A stretch of 64,000 nucleotides of DNA, taken from Hysterium pulicare CBS 123377 (Eukaryota > Ascomycota > Dothideomycetes > Hysteriales > Hysteriaceae). The DNA is taken from NCBI GenBank assembly GCA_000467715.1, contig AJFK01001090.1, forward strand, positions 62,001-126,000, written 5' to 3'. The notes under the pieces were generated by a model. It was not told where the DNA came from. It did not search any database and was given only the letters and a program-made list of their open reading frames with translations. The translations under genes and the position numbers were made by a program. Of the stretch, positions 14,472 through 27,084 are shown piece after piece. Within the stretch, counting starts at the first letter, position 1. Every line of letters starts with the position of its first letter.

Positions 14472-15850
14472 ATGAAAATTCCTGTCTTACCCGTACTGGT
14501 TGCTACTGCTGCAGCTCAGCAGTCTGCATGGGGTCAATGTGGCGGTAGTGGTTGGACAGGAGATACAACGTGTGCGTCTGGGTATTCATGTCAATACAAT
14601 AATGAGTTCTATTCGCAATGTGTCTCTGGTGCAGCAGCTCCAGGTGAGTTATTGCCTACAGGGCTGAGAAAACACCAGCATCCTGACCATTCTAGCGCCG
14701 GCGACCACACTCGCTACCGTCGTTGCAGCCGCATCATCTTCACCAGCAACCCCAGTAGCTTCTGGATCAATATCCAAAGCGAGTGGCACGCAATTCACCA
14801 TTGATGGAGTCACAAAATGTGGGTGCCACTCCCGCTGTCTCATACTCCAAGCCGCTAAACCCTCCCACAGATTACGCCGGAACGAACAGCTACTGGATCG
14901 GCTTCCTAACCAACAATGCCGACGTCGATACAGTAATGTCGCACCTCCAATCATCCGGCCTCAAAATCCTCCGCGTCTGGGGCTTCAACGACGTGGAATC
15001 TGTCCCGGGCTCCGGCACCGTCTACTATCAGTCCTTCTCCGGCTCCACCGCAACCATCAACACCGGAGCCAACGGTCTGCAACGCCTCGACTACGTCGTC
15101 AAAAGCGCCGCCGCACACGGCATCAAACTCATCATCAACTTCGTGAATAACTGGACCGACTACGGCGGCATGGCAGCCTACTTCTCCGCTTGTGGCGTCT
15201 CTTCAAATGCAGACTGGTATCAGAAAGACGCATGCCAAACTCTCTACAAGAACTATATCAAAGCCGTCGTGAGCCGCTACCAGGACTCCCCCGCGGTTTT
15301 CGCATGGGAACTAGCCAACGAGCCCAGATGCAAAGGCTGCGCTACATCCATCCTCACAAACTGGATCAAGTCAACGAGCGCTTATATCAAGTCTCTAGAC
15401 TCAAAGCACATGGTCTGCATCGGTGACGAAGGCTTTGGTCTTACAACCGGCAGCGATAGCAGCTACCCTTACAGCAGCGGCGAAGGCTGGGCTTGGGAAA
15501 CTAATCTCGCCATCTCAACCATCGATTTCGGCACTTTCCATCTCTATCCTTCTTCTTGGGGTACTACGAACGATTGGGGTAATGGATGGATTACTAACCA
15601 CGCGAAAGCTTGCGTTGCGGCGGGGAAGCCTTGCTTGTTTGAGGAATATGGCGTCTCGACTAACCATTGTTCTGTAGAAGGCGCGTGGCAGAAGACGAGT
15701 TTGAACGCGACCGGGATGGCCGGCGATCTGTTTTGGGACTTGGGGGATACGTTGTCCTCGGGCAAGACGTCGGATGATGGGAATACGATCTTTTATGGGA
15801 CGAGTGATTGGACTTGTTTGGTCACGAATCACGTTGCTGCTATTAAATAG
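14472..15850 (+). CDS. Secreted endo-1,4-beta-mannanase (CBM1 + GH5)
   Basis: Extracellular glycoside hydrolase that cuts mannan in plant cell walls. Exons 14472-14643, 14696-14818 and 14871-15850 join in frame to 424 residues. Order: signal peptide ([15 protein letters not shown]), fungal cellulose-binding module CBM1 ([15 protein letters not shown], with the closing Cys near residue 50), a Ser/Ala/Thr/Pro linker, then a GH5 domain of the subfamily 7 mannanase type starting at [19 protein letters not shown]. The acid/base Glu lies in WELANEPRC and the nucleophile Glu in LFEEYGVS. The CBM1 sits at the N terminus, next to the signal peptide, an arrangement known in fungal mannanases. Codon choice in the catalytic exon is C-rich, typical of a highly expressed secreted enzyme. 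Catalytic residues look intact. Confidence 0.95.
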
Positions 15851-16563
15851 AGCAATGCGGAGGAACGGTGAAGATGTATTTATGGAAAAGTTTTGAAGCC
15901 TTTGACTTCGGTGTATTAAATTTTATGTTAGTAAAACTAGGTGAGGCATGCACAGTGAATGTTATAATTTGTTGAAATCTGGGCTGAGCGTTATGACGCT
16001 CTTTGCTGTTCCACATACACTGTTTAATTTTGGTAGTGTAGTTCTACAGGAGTATCTAGCCCTCAGCGAACATTAAAATTGTCACGCGCATCACCTTTTG
16101 CTGTTATCTATGCAGGGCAAATGAACCTCGAATCCAACGAATTATCACACCTGTGGCAGCACTCTGATCTTTTCCGTATTGGGCGACTGTTCAGCCCGGC
16201 CTGATGACAGTCCCAATGAGGCGCTATTAGCGAGAGTTTACCGCCGACCCTTGAAGCCTCAGTAGAAGCTCTGGAGTTCTGGCAACACTACGTGAAATGA
16301 GATTTGTAGCCTCTCAGATCAAACGTCCAAGCATTCATCATTGAATGTGAAAAGGAGCAGTGTAAGATTTTGTTGCAGCATTTGAACCGAGTTCACTTTT
16401 AGCTATCTATAAGTTTTGTCTCCGAAAGCCGATCGCTAACCATAATCTCCCATCCATTCTCCATTGCTGGAGGAAAGACTTGCTAAGGAAATGGAGACTA
16501 TATAATGCATATTACCAAATGTTTGGACGAAAGCAAAACTTTTTAGCTATGAGGTCGAGAATC
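15851..16563. other. Intergenic, convergent 3' ends
   Basis: Lies between the mannanase and the convergent GHKL-type gene. It is AT-rich (for example GTGTATTAAATTTTATG just past the mannanase stop) and should hold both 3' untranslated ends. No open frame of interest was seen. Confidence 0.5.
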
Positions 16564-19503
16564 TCAATGCCGGATTCGCCTGTGAGACGCGTTGAAATAT
16601 TCATTAGGCGGAGTGGTAAACTCAGCATTGGTATCTGAATCTATGTCGATTGCTCGCCTAGATTTCTTTGGCATTGGGGACGAGGCTGGGGATCTTGCTG
16701 CAATCCGCTTCAGGCCGCTTTTCTGGACGGCTTTGGGCTTTGCAATGAGTACGCCAGAGCCTGGGTCATTGCCGGTGCGGAACCAGTCATGATTTCCAGG
16801 GAAACCAGACTGCCATCCAAGGCTCTCTGTGTTCACGGACTTCCCAGCGGCTTGAATATTGTCAGGATGATTCTTTGCGTGTCGAGGAAAAATGGACACT
16901 TACTCCAAGATTGCTCTTTCGGTCTCTCTGGACCTTTACGCGTGGGACGTGAGGATGAAGTGATTGCAGCAGGAGAAGCAATGCCATCGCGAACAGAATG
17001 AGCATTACTGAATTGTGGCGATGATGAGCTCAGGACCACTACTTCGTCATCCGTGTCATCAGGGATTTCTGCATCATGGGAGATGACACCTTCATAATCT
17101 GGCAGCGCTGTCACGTAGTTAGCATCTGTGCATCAGGCCAAGTTTCAGAAGCAATTCAAGTAAAGGAGCATTTACATATCGTGCCGCCTTCGGATTGTGC
17201 TGAGGTTTCTCGATCCACCCGATTGGAGGGTTGTTCCGCACGAGGGGGAATGCTGTAGAAGGCACCCTTCTTCTTATAGCGAGAGATCATAGGGAAGTAA
17301 GACTCGGAGGTCAACAAGCCTTTGAAGGTAATCTTTCTGCTACCCACAGACGTTACTTCAGGCCGCAAGACCGAGCAAGTACATTTCTCTTTATTAAGTC
17401 AGCGGGAGAACTACAGGAAGGCTAACGAATCCAGCACTTACTGTCGCACTCCTCTCGGAGTATGCTAGATTGGTCATGCAAAGCAATTGCGCATTTTGCA
17501 GAATGCAAAGTGATGCAGAGCGGCTTGTCGAGGTTTGTACATGGTTCTTTCGAGACCCAAGAGACAACGAGTTCCCCGTATTTGCCGTTTGAACTGATCG
17601 TGACGGCCCGTGGCATTTGCGGAAGCTTTCGATGAGGTATGCTCTTCAGCTCACTTTTTCCACGCTCTCCCAAAGTGCTTGCGGCATCCGATGATAAGAA
17701 CTGGTACATCATCTTGTCCCACAGCAGGAGAATAGAATGGTCACAAATGAAAAGATGAGATGGGTAAACCTCATCGTCTTCGAGGCCATCTTCGCATTCC
17801 TCTTCCTCGTGAGAGCCTTCGAAAGTGAGCCACTTTTTGTGAATCTTCCATTCCCCTTCTGAGAAAAGCACGTCGATGCCCAAGTCCTCGCCCTCGACGA
17901 ATGTGATTTTCATTCCGCGTGTTATCTCGTGGGAAGTGATGCAGGCTTCCAGAGTCCCTTTGATGTGTACTGCGAAGCAACCGAACTCAATGGCAGCTTC
18001 CTTTGCATTCGAGAAGATATGCTCGCGCTCTTTTCCTGGTGTTCGACACTTGGTGTGTTGGCGTAAGATCTTCCAAAGACCCTGTGGCACTTTCTCCGGT
18101 CGCTTTTTCAGACAGCGTTCAATCAAATCAAAGTCCTGTAATAAAATTAGCTGACTTGATCCGATCAAATGGTACTGGAGATGCTTACGTCTTTCCCTTC
18201 AGCAGGGTCATAATAGAATGGCAGACGGTCATCATCAGAACGCAAGTCGAGCATATGCCGCCAGACTATCTTTGTGACTTGAGGGGAGATGTAGTACTTC
18301 ACAAAATTGACTTCTGCAGCTGTGTGGAAGTGGTTGCGGAGCAGATCTGTATATTTTGCGATTAAATCATGTCCGCTGGCGGACGCAGCTTCGTCGAGCA
18401 AGGCATGTTCCCAGAGCAGCGTCACCTTTCTGGCTTCTTCTGCGGTGTCATCTAGAGTATCCCTATCCCGGCTTGTCTCTCCTTCCAAAAAATTGTATCC
18501 ATATAGATACTTCAAGCCTGATTTGCTGCCCATTGGCAGAAGTAGTCCATGAAGATAGATGTTGTTTTGATATCCGGGATCGAGAATGATGTCTCCACTG
18601 ACCTTTCGTACAATAGCATCAGGACGTTGAACATCGATGGTTACTTGGAGCCATTTGCGAAACTCTTCGAGCGGCACTTTGCTGCTGCTGGCTTTACCGC
18701 CGTCAGACGTTAAGCAAGTATGTTTTTCTCCGATTACAACGCAAACGTCCTCCCACACATTCGCCTGCAGAGATCGAGGCTCCTGTCTCTTCTTTCTGTT
18801 CCCATCTTGCTTCTTCAGCTGGAGTATTTTCTCGGGGCTGACTCGGTTTAGCTTGCAGACTAGTTTCATGTGCTCGTCGAATACGAAGCTCCATTTAAAC
18901 TTAGAGCTTTCCATCCTGATACTGAAGTTCTGCGGGTGTCGGCGAAGGATGGAAGCGGCAAGTTTGAGGCCTTCACCATGCTGTCCCGCTTGTTCGTCGT
19001 CGTCAGCTTTTGAGGTGCCTCCAAATCCGAGATGCCATCGTTGGAGGCTGGCTTGGAAGTTTGCCATCTCGATGACACCTTCATTGTTTTTGTCCCACTT
19101 GTAGGTGAGGTATCCACAAAAAGCACGAGGCACTTTTTTTGATGAGGTGGAGAATACCTCGACTTTGATCTCCCTCTTTTTTGTATCTTCGCTGTATTGA
19201 GGTGCAAAATCTCGTTCGTCAATCCCAAAGGACTTCTTGATCCCATCTTTCCTATCACAAGTGAGCAAAAGAGCATGAAGTGAATGGGGGTAAGAGATAC
19301 CAGTTCTGGTACAATTCTCTGAAGGCTTCCATTCCGCCCCACAATGGCTGGTAGTTCTTGCTGATATTGATAACTTCGGTGCTGCTTTTGTTGATTCCCT
19401 CCAGATCATTGTCAGGATCTACCATATATGTACCATCATCGTGAAAGCCAATGTCGTCAAATGCCTGCTCAATCTGACCTGAATCTCGCACAGTGGTAGC
19501 CAT
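16564..19503 (-). CDS. Nuclear protein with GHKL (Hsp90/histidine-kinase-like) ATPase domain, function unknown
   Basis: Six exons were joined by hand: 19503-19301, 19251-18189, 18135-17442, 17388-17176, 17107-16904 and 16850-16564. Frame is kept throughout, giving 887 residues. The N-terminal third looks like a GHKL ATPase: an N-box ELYQNWKDGI, whose Trp codon is split by intron 1, and a later glycine loop GFGGTSK..AGQHGEGLKLAA, which is the ATP-lid G2 motif. The usual Asp of the G1 box (DxGxG) is not evident; MANFQASLQRW stands in its place. A middle region of about 450 residues is rich in charged residues and matches nothing I know. The C terminus is disordered and acidic (DDTDDEVVVLSSSSP), then basic, with a nuclear-signal-like SGLKRIAARS...PMPKKSRR. 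MORC, Hsp90, MutL and topoisomerase VI share this fold, but none matches in layout. Confidence 0.8.
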
Positions 19504-20547
19504 GATCGGATAGGTACAGAAATGTTAAGTAGGTCAGAGCGGATGGTGGTGCTGGAGTCAAGCAAGGATGCTAGCGAAAGATACCCAGAGGTAAAGAAGT
19601 AGATTGAAGTGAAGCTAGATGAACCACGCGTCTATATTCTAGAGGGTGGGGCAGGTGAAGGTGGAAGCAGAGGGTTCTGAGGGATGAAACTGACAAGAAC
19701 TGAGGGTGGGATTGACGTTCATAGCACTCCAGGGCTGGGAGCCAAGCATATGACTTATAACGACTTAGAACTTGAAGGACCTCAGCGCTAGTGCGAACTG
19801 CCAGTCACGCTTTCGTTTACTTAGAGTATACCACGGTGGCTGGAAAGGCCACGCGTTCTGCCATTCTGTAAGAGGCAACGATATAAAACTGGAAAATGTT
19901 CTCTCCTTCAATTTCTCATAACCTTCCTACACGTACACTTACAGCAGACATCCGTCACAGAAGCTGAGCACGTCTCCCGCATGGGGTCCAGGCAGCATTG
20001 TGTACTACCATACCGTTTGTGGCTTACAAGGACGATGCCGCAGAGGTGTCTAAGCTGGACTGTGAATGGCCAACGCGGTGTGGAAAGACGGCACTCGACA
20101 TGTTTGCCCGTACTTCTGCATATGTTCAGCACTTATCATTGGCCTGAAAGGCAATCATAACAAGGAACTGAAATGAAATGCGGGCTGCGACATGTTTTCG
20201 TTCCAAAATGCTTCCAACCACCCCTGTATTGGCTTCGGAAATGTAGGGCATTTGCTGAGAGCGTCCTTGACGTGTTTTAGGAAGATTTACAGAGGACAGT
20301 CAGTCATGATGGATCGATGGATCTCAATTGAGTTTTGTGTAACAACACAGAAGACAATTGCAAGATGGACCGGTTCATGCCAAGTCTTTGCTTCCTCTCC
20401 ACGCGCTAACTTAAACTATGTTAGTGCTAACGTCGGATTCCCTTGAGAAAAGTCGACTTGTTCACGAACTTCAACATTGCTTCCGGGGATGATGGTACCA
20501 CGACCTCCTGCTTCGAAGCTCGAATCTGCGGAGCTCACATCTGCAGG
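19504..20547. other. Divergent intergenic region between the GHKL-type gene and the phosphatase
   Basis: A 1.04 kb stretch that should hold both divergent promoters. The only open frames are short and look like chance. No repeat or clear regulatory motif was recognised. Confidence 0.45.
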
Positions 20548-21618
20548 ATGAAGCTCTTTCTCATTCGTCACGGCGAGACCGTTGACAACGTTGCCCAAGT
20601 CTAGTACGAGCCAGCACCTTTTCATTCGGATTGCAATTACTAACAGGACAGTGCTGGGAGCAGAGACTCTGAACTCACCAACCATGGATTCCAACAAGCC
20701 ACGCGCCTTGGTCAGCATTTCTATGCTACAGGCATTACCTTCACCCACATATTCTCCTCGCATCTTCAAAGAGCCTTCAAGACTGCCGAACTCATTCGCG
20801 ATGCCCAAAAACCGAACGCAGAGTCCTCGGACGGTAGTAGAACAGTACTAGCAGTAAAGCGACTACCATTGCTCACGGAGCAAGATTTTGGGTTCTACGA
20901 GGGAAAGAAATGGTCTGAACATCGACCTAAGCCTACGAATTCAGGTCGCGATACCCACGGGCAGGAACAACAGGATACTCCTGGCTTTATTGACGTCGAA
21001 TCGAAAGACTCGATGGCTCAACGTATGGATGCATTCCTTGACGAACACCTGCTGCCGTTATTCGATGTTCCCACTTCTGATGGACTTGTTATCGCTGTCG
21101 TATCTCACGGCATGATCCTGTCAACTCTCTGGCGCCGTCTTCTCTCGCGGCTTCCGCAGAAGAGCGTCAATCTGTCGCCGGAATTGGTCGCTACGACGCG
21201 AGTATATTCTCTACAGCATCTTGGAGGGTGGGGAAATACCGGATACCTGAAACTGGAATTCAAACAAGGCTCTGTGGCAGGTCCAGCTGTAGTTGAAATG
21301 CGTGATTCTGAGGGTGAAGTGGCTACAGACGCCGAATCTAAAGCAGCATCGCATACTTTATATCAGCTCATTGGCAAGTCCAGGTTCGTCGAATATGGAG
21401 ACCCTGTGATCGACTCAGCTTCTCTCCCTTCGCATGCTGTAATTCCTATCCCATCCGCGTCAAAGCTTCTCCACGGATGGACGACCACAATCCTGGTTAT
21501 CAACGGAAGAGATCACCTCAAGGATCTGAAGCGTACTCGTGGAGGTGTGGGCAGCGCGAGGCACGATGAAAAGCAGAAAAGCATCGAAGCCTTCTTCAAA
21601 CGGAGGAAAGTGAGCTGA
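20548..21618 (+). CDS. Histidine-phosphatase (phosphoglycerate mutase-like) family protein with C-terminal PIP-box-like motif
   Basis: Exons 20548-20603 and 20652-21618 give 340 residues. The intron was placed with the acceptor at GGACAG, which restores the family's N terminus MKLFLIRHGETVDNVAQVYAGS; using the nearer ACAG would leave a frame lacking YAG. The RHG motif carries the phospho-accepting His, FSSHLQRAFKTAELI holds the second Arg, EQDFGFYEGK the conserved Glu, and VVSHGMIL the second His, so the catalytic core looks complete. A C-terminal extension of about 100 residues ends in KQKSIEAFFKRRKVS. This fits the PCNA-binding consensus QxxIxxFF (Q-K-S-I-E-A-F-F) with a basic nuclear-signal-like tail. 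The substrate is unknown; members of this superfamily act on sugar phosphates, nucleotides or proteins. Confidence 0.9.
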
Positions 21619-23978
21619 GTACAAAAGGTGACTGAAGCAGGTTATCGAACACTCTCTTTCAACATTTCAATTTGGTAAGCATCATTAATATTTCTCTTCC
21701 TTAAATTTTTCGATGATGATAAACCAATTATTCACAGACCTGTTCTGAAATCAAATGTGGACTACTAATTGTTCCAACTGCTGTCTGATCCTTATTCTTG
21801 TTTCAATACCTTCATGGCTTTGATGTCGCGAGCTTCTGCTGACTGGTCGTACTGTATAGGCATTACTCGTCACCGGTGAACTATGGTTTGCCGCATTACC
21901 ATATTCCGTTGCTGCTGCGCGGGTGCTTGTGGGATGATTTTAGATAGAAACTTGTCCCTCACTCATTCGTGTCCAGAGGCCTAGAGGTTAGGTGGAGTTC
22001 GTTAGAGGTTGTATTGTTCTGACTACTCTAGAAATGGAGCGGGATCTGAGAGTGTGGGTGTCGTCCGTCACTCAGCCTTGCTGGGAGCGGTGATCGTGGA
22101 CTCGGCGACAATTCAAGCTCTTCACTTGAGCCTCACAGCGATGTCTTCAATCCAGGACGCCGTGAATATTACTCCTACAGTTGCTCCACCACTCCCCACC
22201 CTACAAATTGCCGACATGAATGCCTGGGACATGATTGACAATTGGGGCTGAATAGTTGCCAGCATCCATGCTTCCGCAGAAATACTGCGGCAAGCATTAA
22301 GGATATTCAGAGAGAAATTCCATACATGGTATCAGTCGAGTAAGCTGCACGAGCAGTTCATGATATCAGCACTGTGGTATAAGTAGTACTGGAGGAAGTA
22401 TTGGAACTTCTAGAACGGAACTTGCGACCTTCCAGGGACTACCAGCTCGTCTAGATCTCGAGGGATACCGGAGAGAGGACATGGAAAATCCTGTGGAAGG
22501 CGGGAAACAAGGAGAAAGCCATGACAGGAGGGAAATGTTACATGATGCTCAGGAGTCTCTTCATGACCTCCATGAGTATTGGTGTGGAATGAGGCTGAGA
22601 TAAGAGATCAATAGGTGGATACTTCCATCCAACATCATTGAAGCGCTCACAACATCTGAGATCCACGGAAACTATTACTTCAAACCTATGAGCCAAGAAG
22701 AATTGGAATGTTTGCAGAAGATGCGTTTAGGCCACCACCTTAATACCAGTGGCGAAGATTGCTATCTTGAACAAGAAGCGCCATGTAACTCGCATAGTAT
22801 GGCTGTATGAGGAAATTGCTATTTTAACAATATCTTTAGCGAAGACGAGGAATCCGGCAGGCAACTCAGCTTACTCGCACATCAAGACATCGGGCCGATC
22901 CTTGCCTCCTTCTCTCGGTTGAAAGCCGAAAAGTGTGTATGTAAGCTAAGCACCAACGTAGCGCTTCCTTCACTCCAACCAACCACTACTCCTACGCCTA
23001 TGTTCTGCCATCAGACATGCAGATTTTCTTAGAGCTGATGACTGCAGCACCATGTTCGATTCCATCTGCGATATTACATCCGTGGCGTCGGAATCTGTGC
23101 CATCCTTCACCACCATGCGATGATCTCAAACACCGTTGACAATTGGACTGAGCCCAAGAGATCCGCTTGTGCCAATCCTCGCTCGGAACCAGCCATCTTA
23201 GCATGTCGAAGTTGCGATACTCTCGTCGCATGGCCAAGATACGAATTTTTTTCTCCTAAGAAAATGGCGATGAGGCTCTTGATTGCCGCCATGGTATACC
23301 CTGCGGTGCCTCATCTCCTGCTGTGAGGCGATGAAGTGAGAATTGGCCCTTTCCGTCATGTTGCTCTACTCATCGTATAGTCATCATGCCTCCCGGGCCA
23401 GGTCTACGGACATTATTTCTTGTTGTTGATTGCCGATGGCGGGTCAGCAAAGGAGAAGGCCCTCGTCAAATTTTCCGTTTCTTTCGGTGACTGCTAACTC
23501 ACCTCTTCTCTCACAAATGAGGATTAAATACTTCGAGAGGTAAAAATTATCATCGCCTAGTCAGTGTTGTAAGCCTTGCGATCTGCAACAAGTGTGGCGG
23601 CTTCGGCTTCGCATCTTCACATCCACTATCTAGGTAATGATATCACTGCGTCTATATCCATCTCTCACCCACATCGCCAAATTCAGCCCCACGATCTACA
23701 ACATGCATCTGTAAGGATAACAGTAGCTTAGACGCTATGATCCTCTTCTGTCCTTTTCCTGTGCCTTACCGCTGACACAAGGGTTCTTGTACCAATTCTT
23801 TGTCCTATTCTTATGCTTCAATGAAAATTTTCGATTCTCATGGGAATCGTCTGTCTTACCTAGGAGTCAGTAACAATGTCTCCTACGCACCCGAGTGCTC
23901 CACTCAGCTTCCAACTTCCTTCGAGTCATCTTTGAAGCTCGCTTCATGCGTTTGCATTTGGCAAATCGGATAATAGTC
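21619..23978. other. Gene-poor stretch with possible gene remnant
   Basis: A 2.36 kb stretch without a convincing gene. A plus-strand frame of about 60 codons near 22610-22810 has gene-like composition (WILPSNIIEALTTSEIHG, then MSQEELECLQKMRLGHHL) but stops at both ends and has no clear exon partners. Another short plus-strand frame near 22140-22250 ends MNAWDMIDNWG. These may be exons of an unrecognised gene or the ruins of one. The last few hundred bases before 23979 are the MFS promoter. Confidence 0.35.
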
Positions 23979-26084
23979 ATGGCTCAGAAAAATCAGTCAA
24001 ATGAAGCTCACTCCCTGCCGGATGCTGCTCTCTTTTTACAAAAGCTTTCGCCATATGAAATAGAATATCTTCTATTCTCATATTCGCCTCGATATACAAA
24101 TCGTTTCTCACAATATCTGGAACAACCAAGATTACCACCAGTTCCGAACGGATTGACATTCTTCCCCATGGATGAACCGTCGATGTCAATGGATAACCTG
24201 CCAAACAGCAGTAGCACCAGTATCGAAAGCCTCGGGAAAGAGACAACTCAGCCACACAAGCTTGGATGGAGGTTCTACGCTGCCTTTGGCTGTCTATGTG
24301 TAGTCAACCTGGTTTGTGCACTGGACGCTACTTCTCTTGCTGTAGCTTTACCTGTGAGTAGCATTCTGAGGGACAGGAGAAGAGTCTGAGCATGTTGGCT
24401 CACTATTGCACAGGTCGTAGCCAACGCTCTTCATGGTTCCGCAATCGAGGCGTTCTGGTCGGGCACCTCCTTTCTTGTCACAGCAACAGTCTTTCAACCA
24501 ACTTTCGCCTCGTTATCGCATATCTTTGGGCGGAAGCAAATGCTTCTAGCTGCGCTAACCTTTTTCACTGTCGGAGCAATACTCGCTGCTGTTGCCCATG
24601 ACTTCACAGTTCTGCTGATTGGGCGTTCCATACAAGGCGTTGGAGGCGGTGGCATATCTGCGCTCACTTATGTCATTGTCACGGACATGGTAACTTTGAA
24701 AGAGAGAGGGAAGTGGTTTGGTCTCATCACGATGATGTGGGCTTTCGGTGCTGTTACTGGGCCAGTCATTGGTGGTGCATTGGCGGAAAAGGTCTCTTGG
24801 GTAAGTTGGCAGCTGCTCATTATAAGAACCACGCATGAAATCTGCTAACATTCGTCCAGAGATGGATATTCTGGATCAATCTCCCATTCTGTGGCGTAGC
24901 ATATGTCACCATTCCACCTTTCCTACAACTAAAACCTAAAGAGGGCCGAATCCGAGATAAGATCAAGACAGTGGACTGGGTTGGATCCTTCCTCTTCATT
25001 GCTTCTCTGACTTCACTGTTAATTCCCGTTACTTGGGTAAGTAACGATATACGACCATTCAATAGCTGGGCTCCTTTCGGTATTACCCGATGCTGACACA
25101 TACGAAGGGTGGGGTCATGTACCACTGGAGTAGTTGGCGCACGATTGTACCCATCATAGCCAGCTTAATCGGCTTCGTGCTATTCATGCTGTGGTCTAAA
25201 TTCAGCAAAGTCGAACCAATTTTACGGAGCAGTCTATTCAAAGATCCCGAATCTCTCACCACTTATTTTGGAACTATCGTGCATGGCATGTTCTTGTGGT
25301 CGGTGTTGTACTACATGGTAAGCTAAGCGCCAATGGAATCTTATCATGCACAATATATTGCTTACACAAAACCCAGCCACTCTACTTTGAAGCAGCCAAA
25401 AATTTCAGCCCCATCAATGCAGGAATAGGCCTCTTCCCGTGGACGTTCACGCTTGGCCCGCTGGCTGTGGCAACGGGGATTTTCATCGCTGTAACCGGGC
25501 GCTACAGGCCTGGAATCTGGGTCGGATGGTTCCTTGCTGTCCTCGGAATTGGTTTACTGGTCCTGATCAAGAAAGACTCGCCTACTCCAGTCTGGGCTGG
25601 CATCGCCGTGATTTCCGGCATCGGACTTGGGATTCTCTACTCAGCGATGAGCTTTGCGACACAAGCACCGGCTAGCAACAAAGACCTTCCTTTCGCCGCC
25701 GCACTCTACTCCTTCTTCCGTAACTTTGGGCAAATGCTCGGTGTAGCTGTTGGTGGAACGATCTTCCAGAACGAAGTCAAGAAGAACCTACTCAAAGTCC
25801 CGGAGCTTGCCAGGAGCGCGGAGACATATAGTAAAGATGCCTCTGCGTTGGTTGAAGTGATTAAGGCTATGCCTGCGAGTGAGATTCAGTTGAAGACTCA
25901 ACTCATTGATGCATATGTTGATGCGTTGAGAGTCATCTGGATCGTTATGTGCGCTTTGGCCGGAGTAGCGTTCGTGCTTAGTTTGGTCTTCACAAAGGGA
26001 AAGAGCTTGGATAGGGAACTGGAGACTGAGCAAGGTTTTGTCTATGAGCCTAAGCATAGAGATGAGGAGAGCATTGAGCGGTAG
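23979..26084 (+). CDS. MFS drug/toxin-type transporter (DHA2, 14-helix type)
   Basis: Exons 23979-24353, 24414-24800, 24860-25036, 25108-25317 and 25377-26084 join without a frame break to 618 residues. The start at 23979 (MAQKNQSNEAHS) was preferred; the frame is open further upstream, with another ATG at 23946. After a cytoplasmic N terminus of about 100 residues, the first helix leads into LDATSLAVALP, the DHA2-type motif C-like start. LSHIFGRKQMLL is the MFS motif A loop, and IGRSIQGVGGGGI and GAVTGPVIGGALAE (motif C, antiporter) follow. The C-terminal half has NFGQMLGVAVGGTIFQNEV. Relatives export toxins, fungicides or secondary metabolites by proton antiport at the plasma membrane. No biosynthetic cluster adjoins it, so the substrate is open. 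Confidence 0.92.
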
Positions 26085-27084
26085 GATGTTGTATGATAGT
26101 AAGGTGTGTACGATTATGTTTGGATACTGGTGGAGCGTAGATCATTGTAAATTATTCGACATAGCGTTGGGTGTCAAGCATAGAATAGGGTTTTCTGGGC
26201 AGCGACCATGTGGGTTCTTTACAAAGTACCCTTCGTACTTCATTTTTGCCAATTTCCATGTCAGACTTCAGTCGAATTATATTCACTCTTCCAAGGTTGT
26301 CACTCTACCTCTCACGTGACCAGAATTTGGATCGCAACAGGAATTGCGGATAGATGGTGAGATCATAACAACAAATCCCTATGCGCACGAGACTACTGAT
26401 GTCTGCTGAGGGCCAGATACTCATCTAGGACCAAGCTACCACGGCGTATACGCACAGCAAGGAAAGTCATTACGAGGTTGAGGCGCAGCGCAGACACCAA
26501 AGAATTACGACACGGAGTGTGTCCACTTGCCCAATATCGATAAGGACACCCACAAACAAGCTTTTCAACGTCTCTCAGGAACCGGGGAAATTCTTGAAAC
26601 GTTGGAAGGGCGTTCGTGGTGGCGATAGTTTTCCTTGGTGGAGAGGTGGCTGGTGGCTGGTGTGGTTCCCTGCCTCCAACTTTTCGCAGCTTTCGACCAC
26701 GTTTTCGCGACGACACAAACCTCCGAAATCAGGGCTTGGACCCTGCAAAAACAAGATCTGCTAAGACTCAGGGTAGCAATGATTGCGCCTATGAGCTGAA
26801 GCGACGTTATTAAGTTTTTCGTCACTGTTTAGCGGTGTCGTGATGCAGGTTTGTGTGGAAGTTGTTTGGTGAGTGGAGGCAGATGGCAGGGTGGCTGATG
26901 TGCTTGCTAGCCACCCCCCAGACGGTCAACCACCATGATTTCTAGTGAATTCCATATATCTGTTGTACATTCCGACCTTGTTCGTTTTCTTAATTCTCGT
27001 TCGTTAAACTCTTCAGATTGCATTCTTGAGTCTATCTTGGGTCGTTGTTGTACTTCGTCTTAATCACTATCGCTCAAAGCCACG
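26085..27084. other. Intergenic region
   Basis: 1.0 kb between the MFS gene and the GPI-protein gene. Short frames occur on both strands (for example near 26393-26825) but none resembles a known protein. The last 100 bases form a pyrimidine-rich leader typical of a strongly transcribed fungal gene. Confidence 0.4.

Noticed and set aside
20604-20641. Shorter intron in the phosphatase gene ending at the first ACAG
   Set aside because: It either leaves a TAG in frame or loses the conserved VYAGS residues; the acceptor at GGACAG restores both frame and family sequence.
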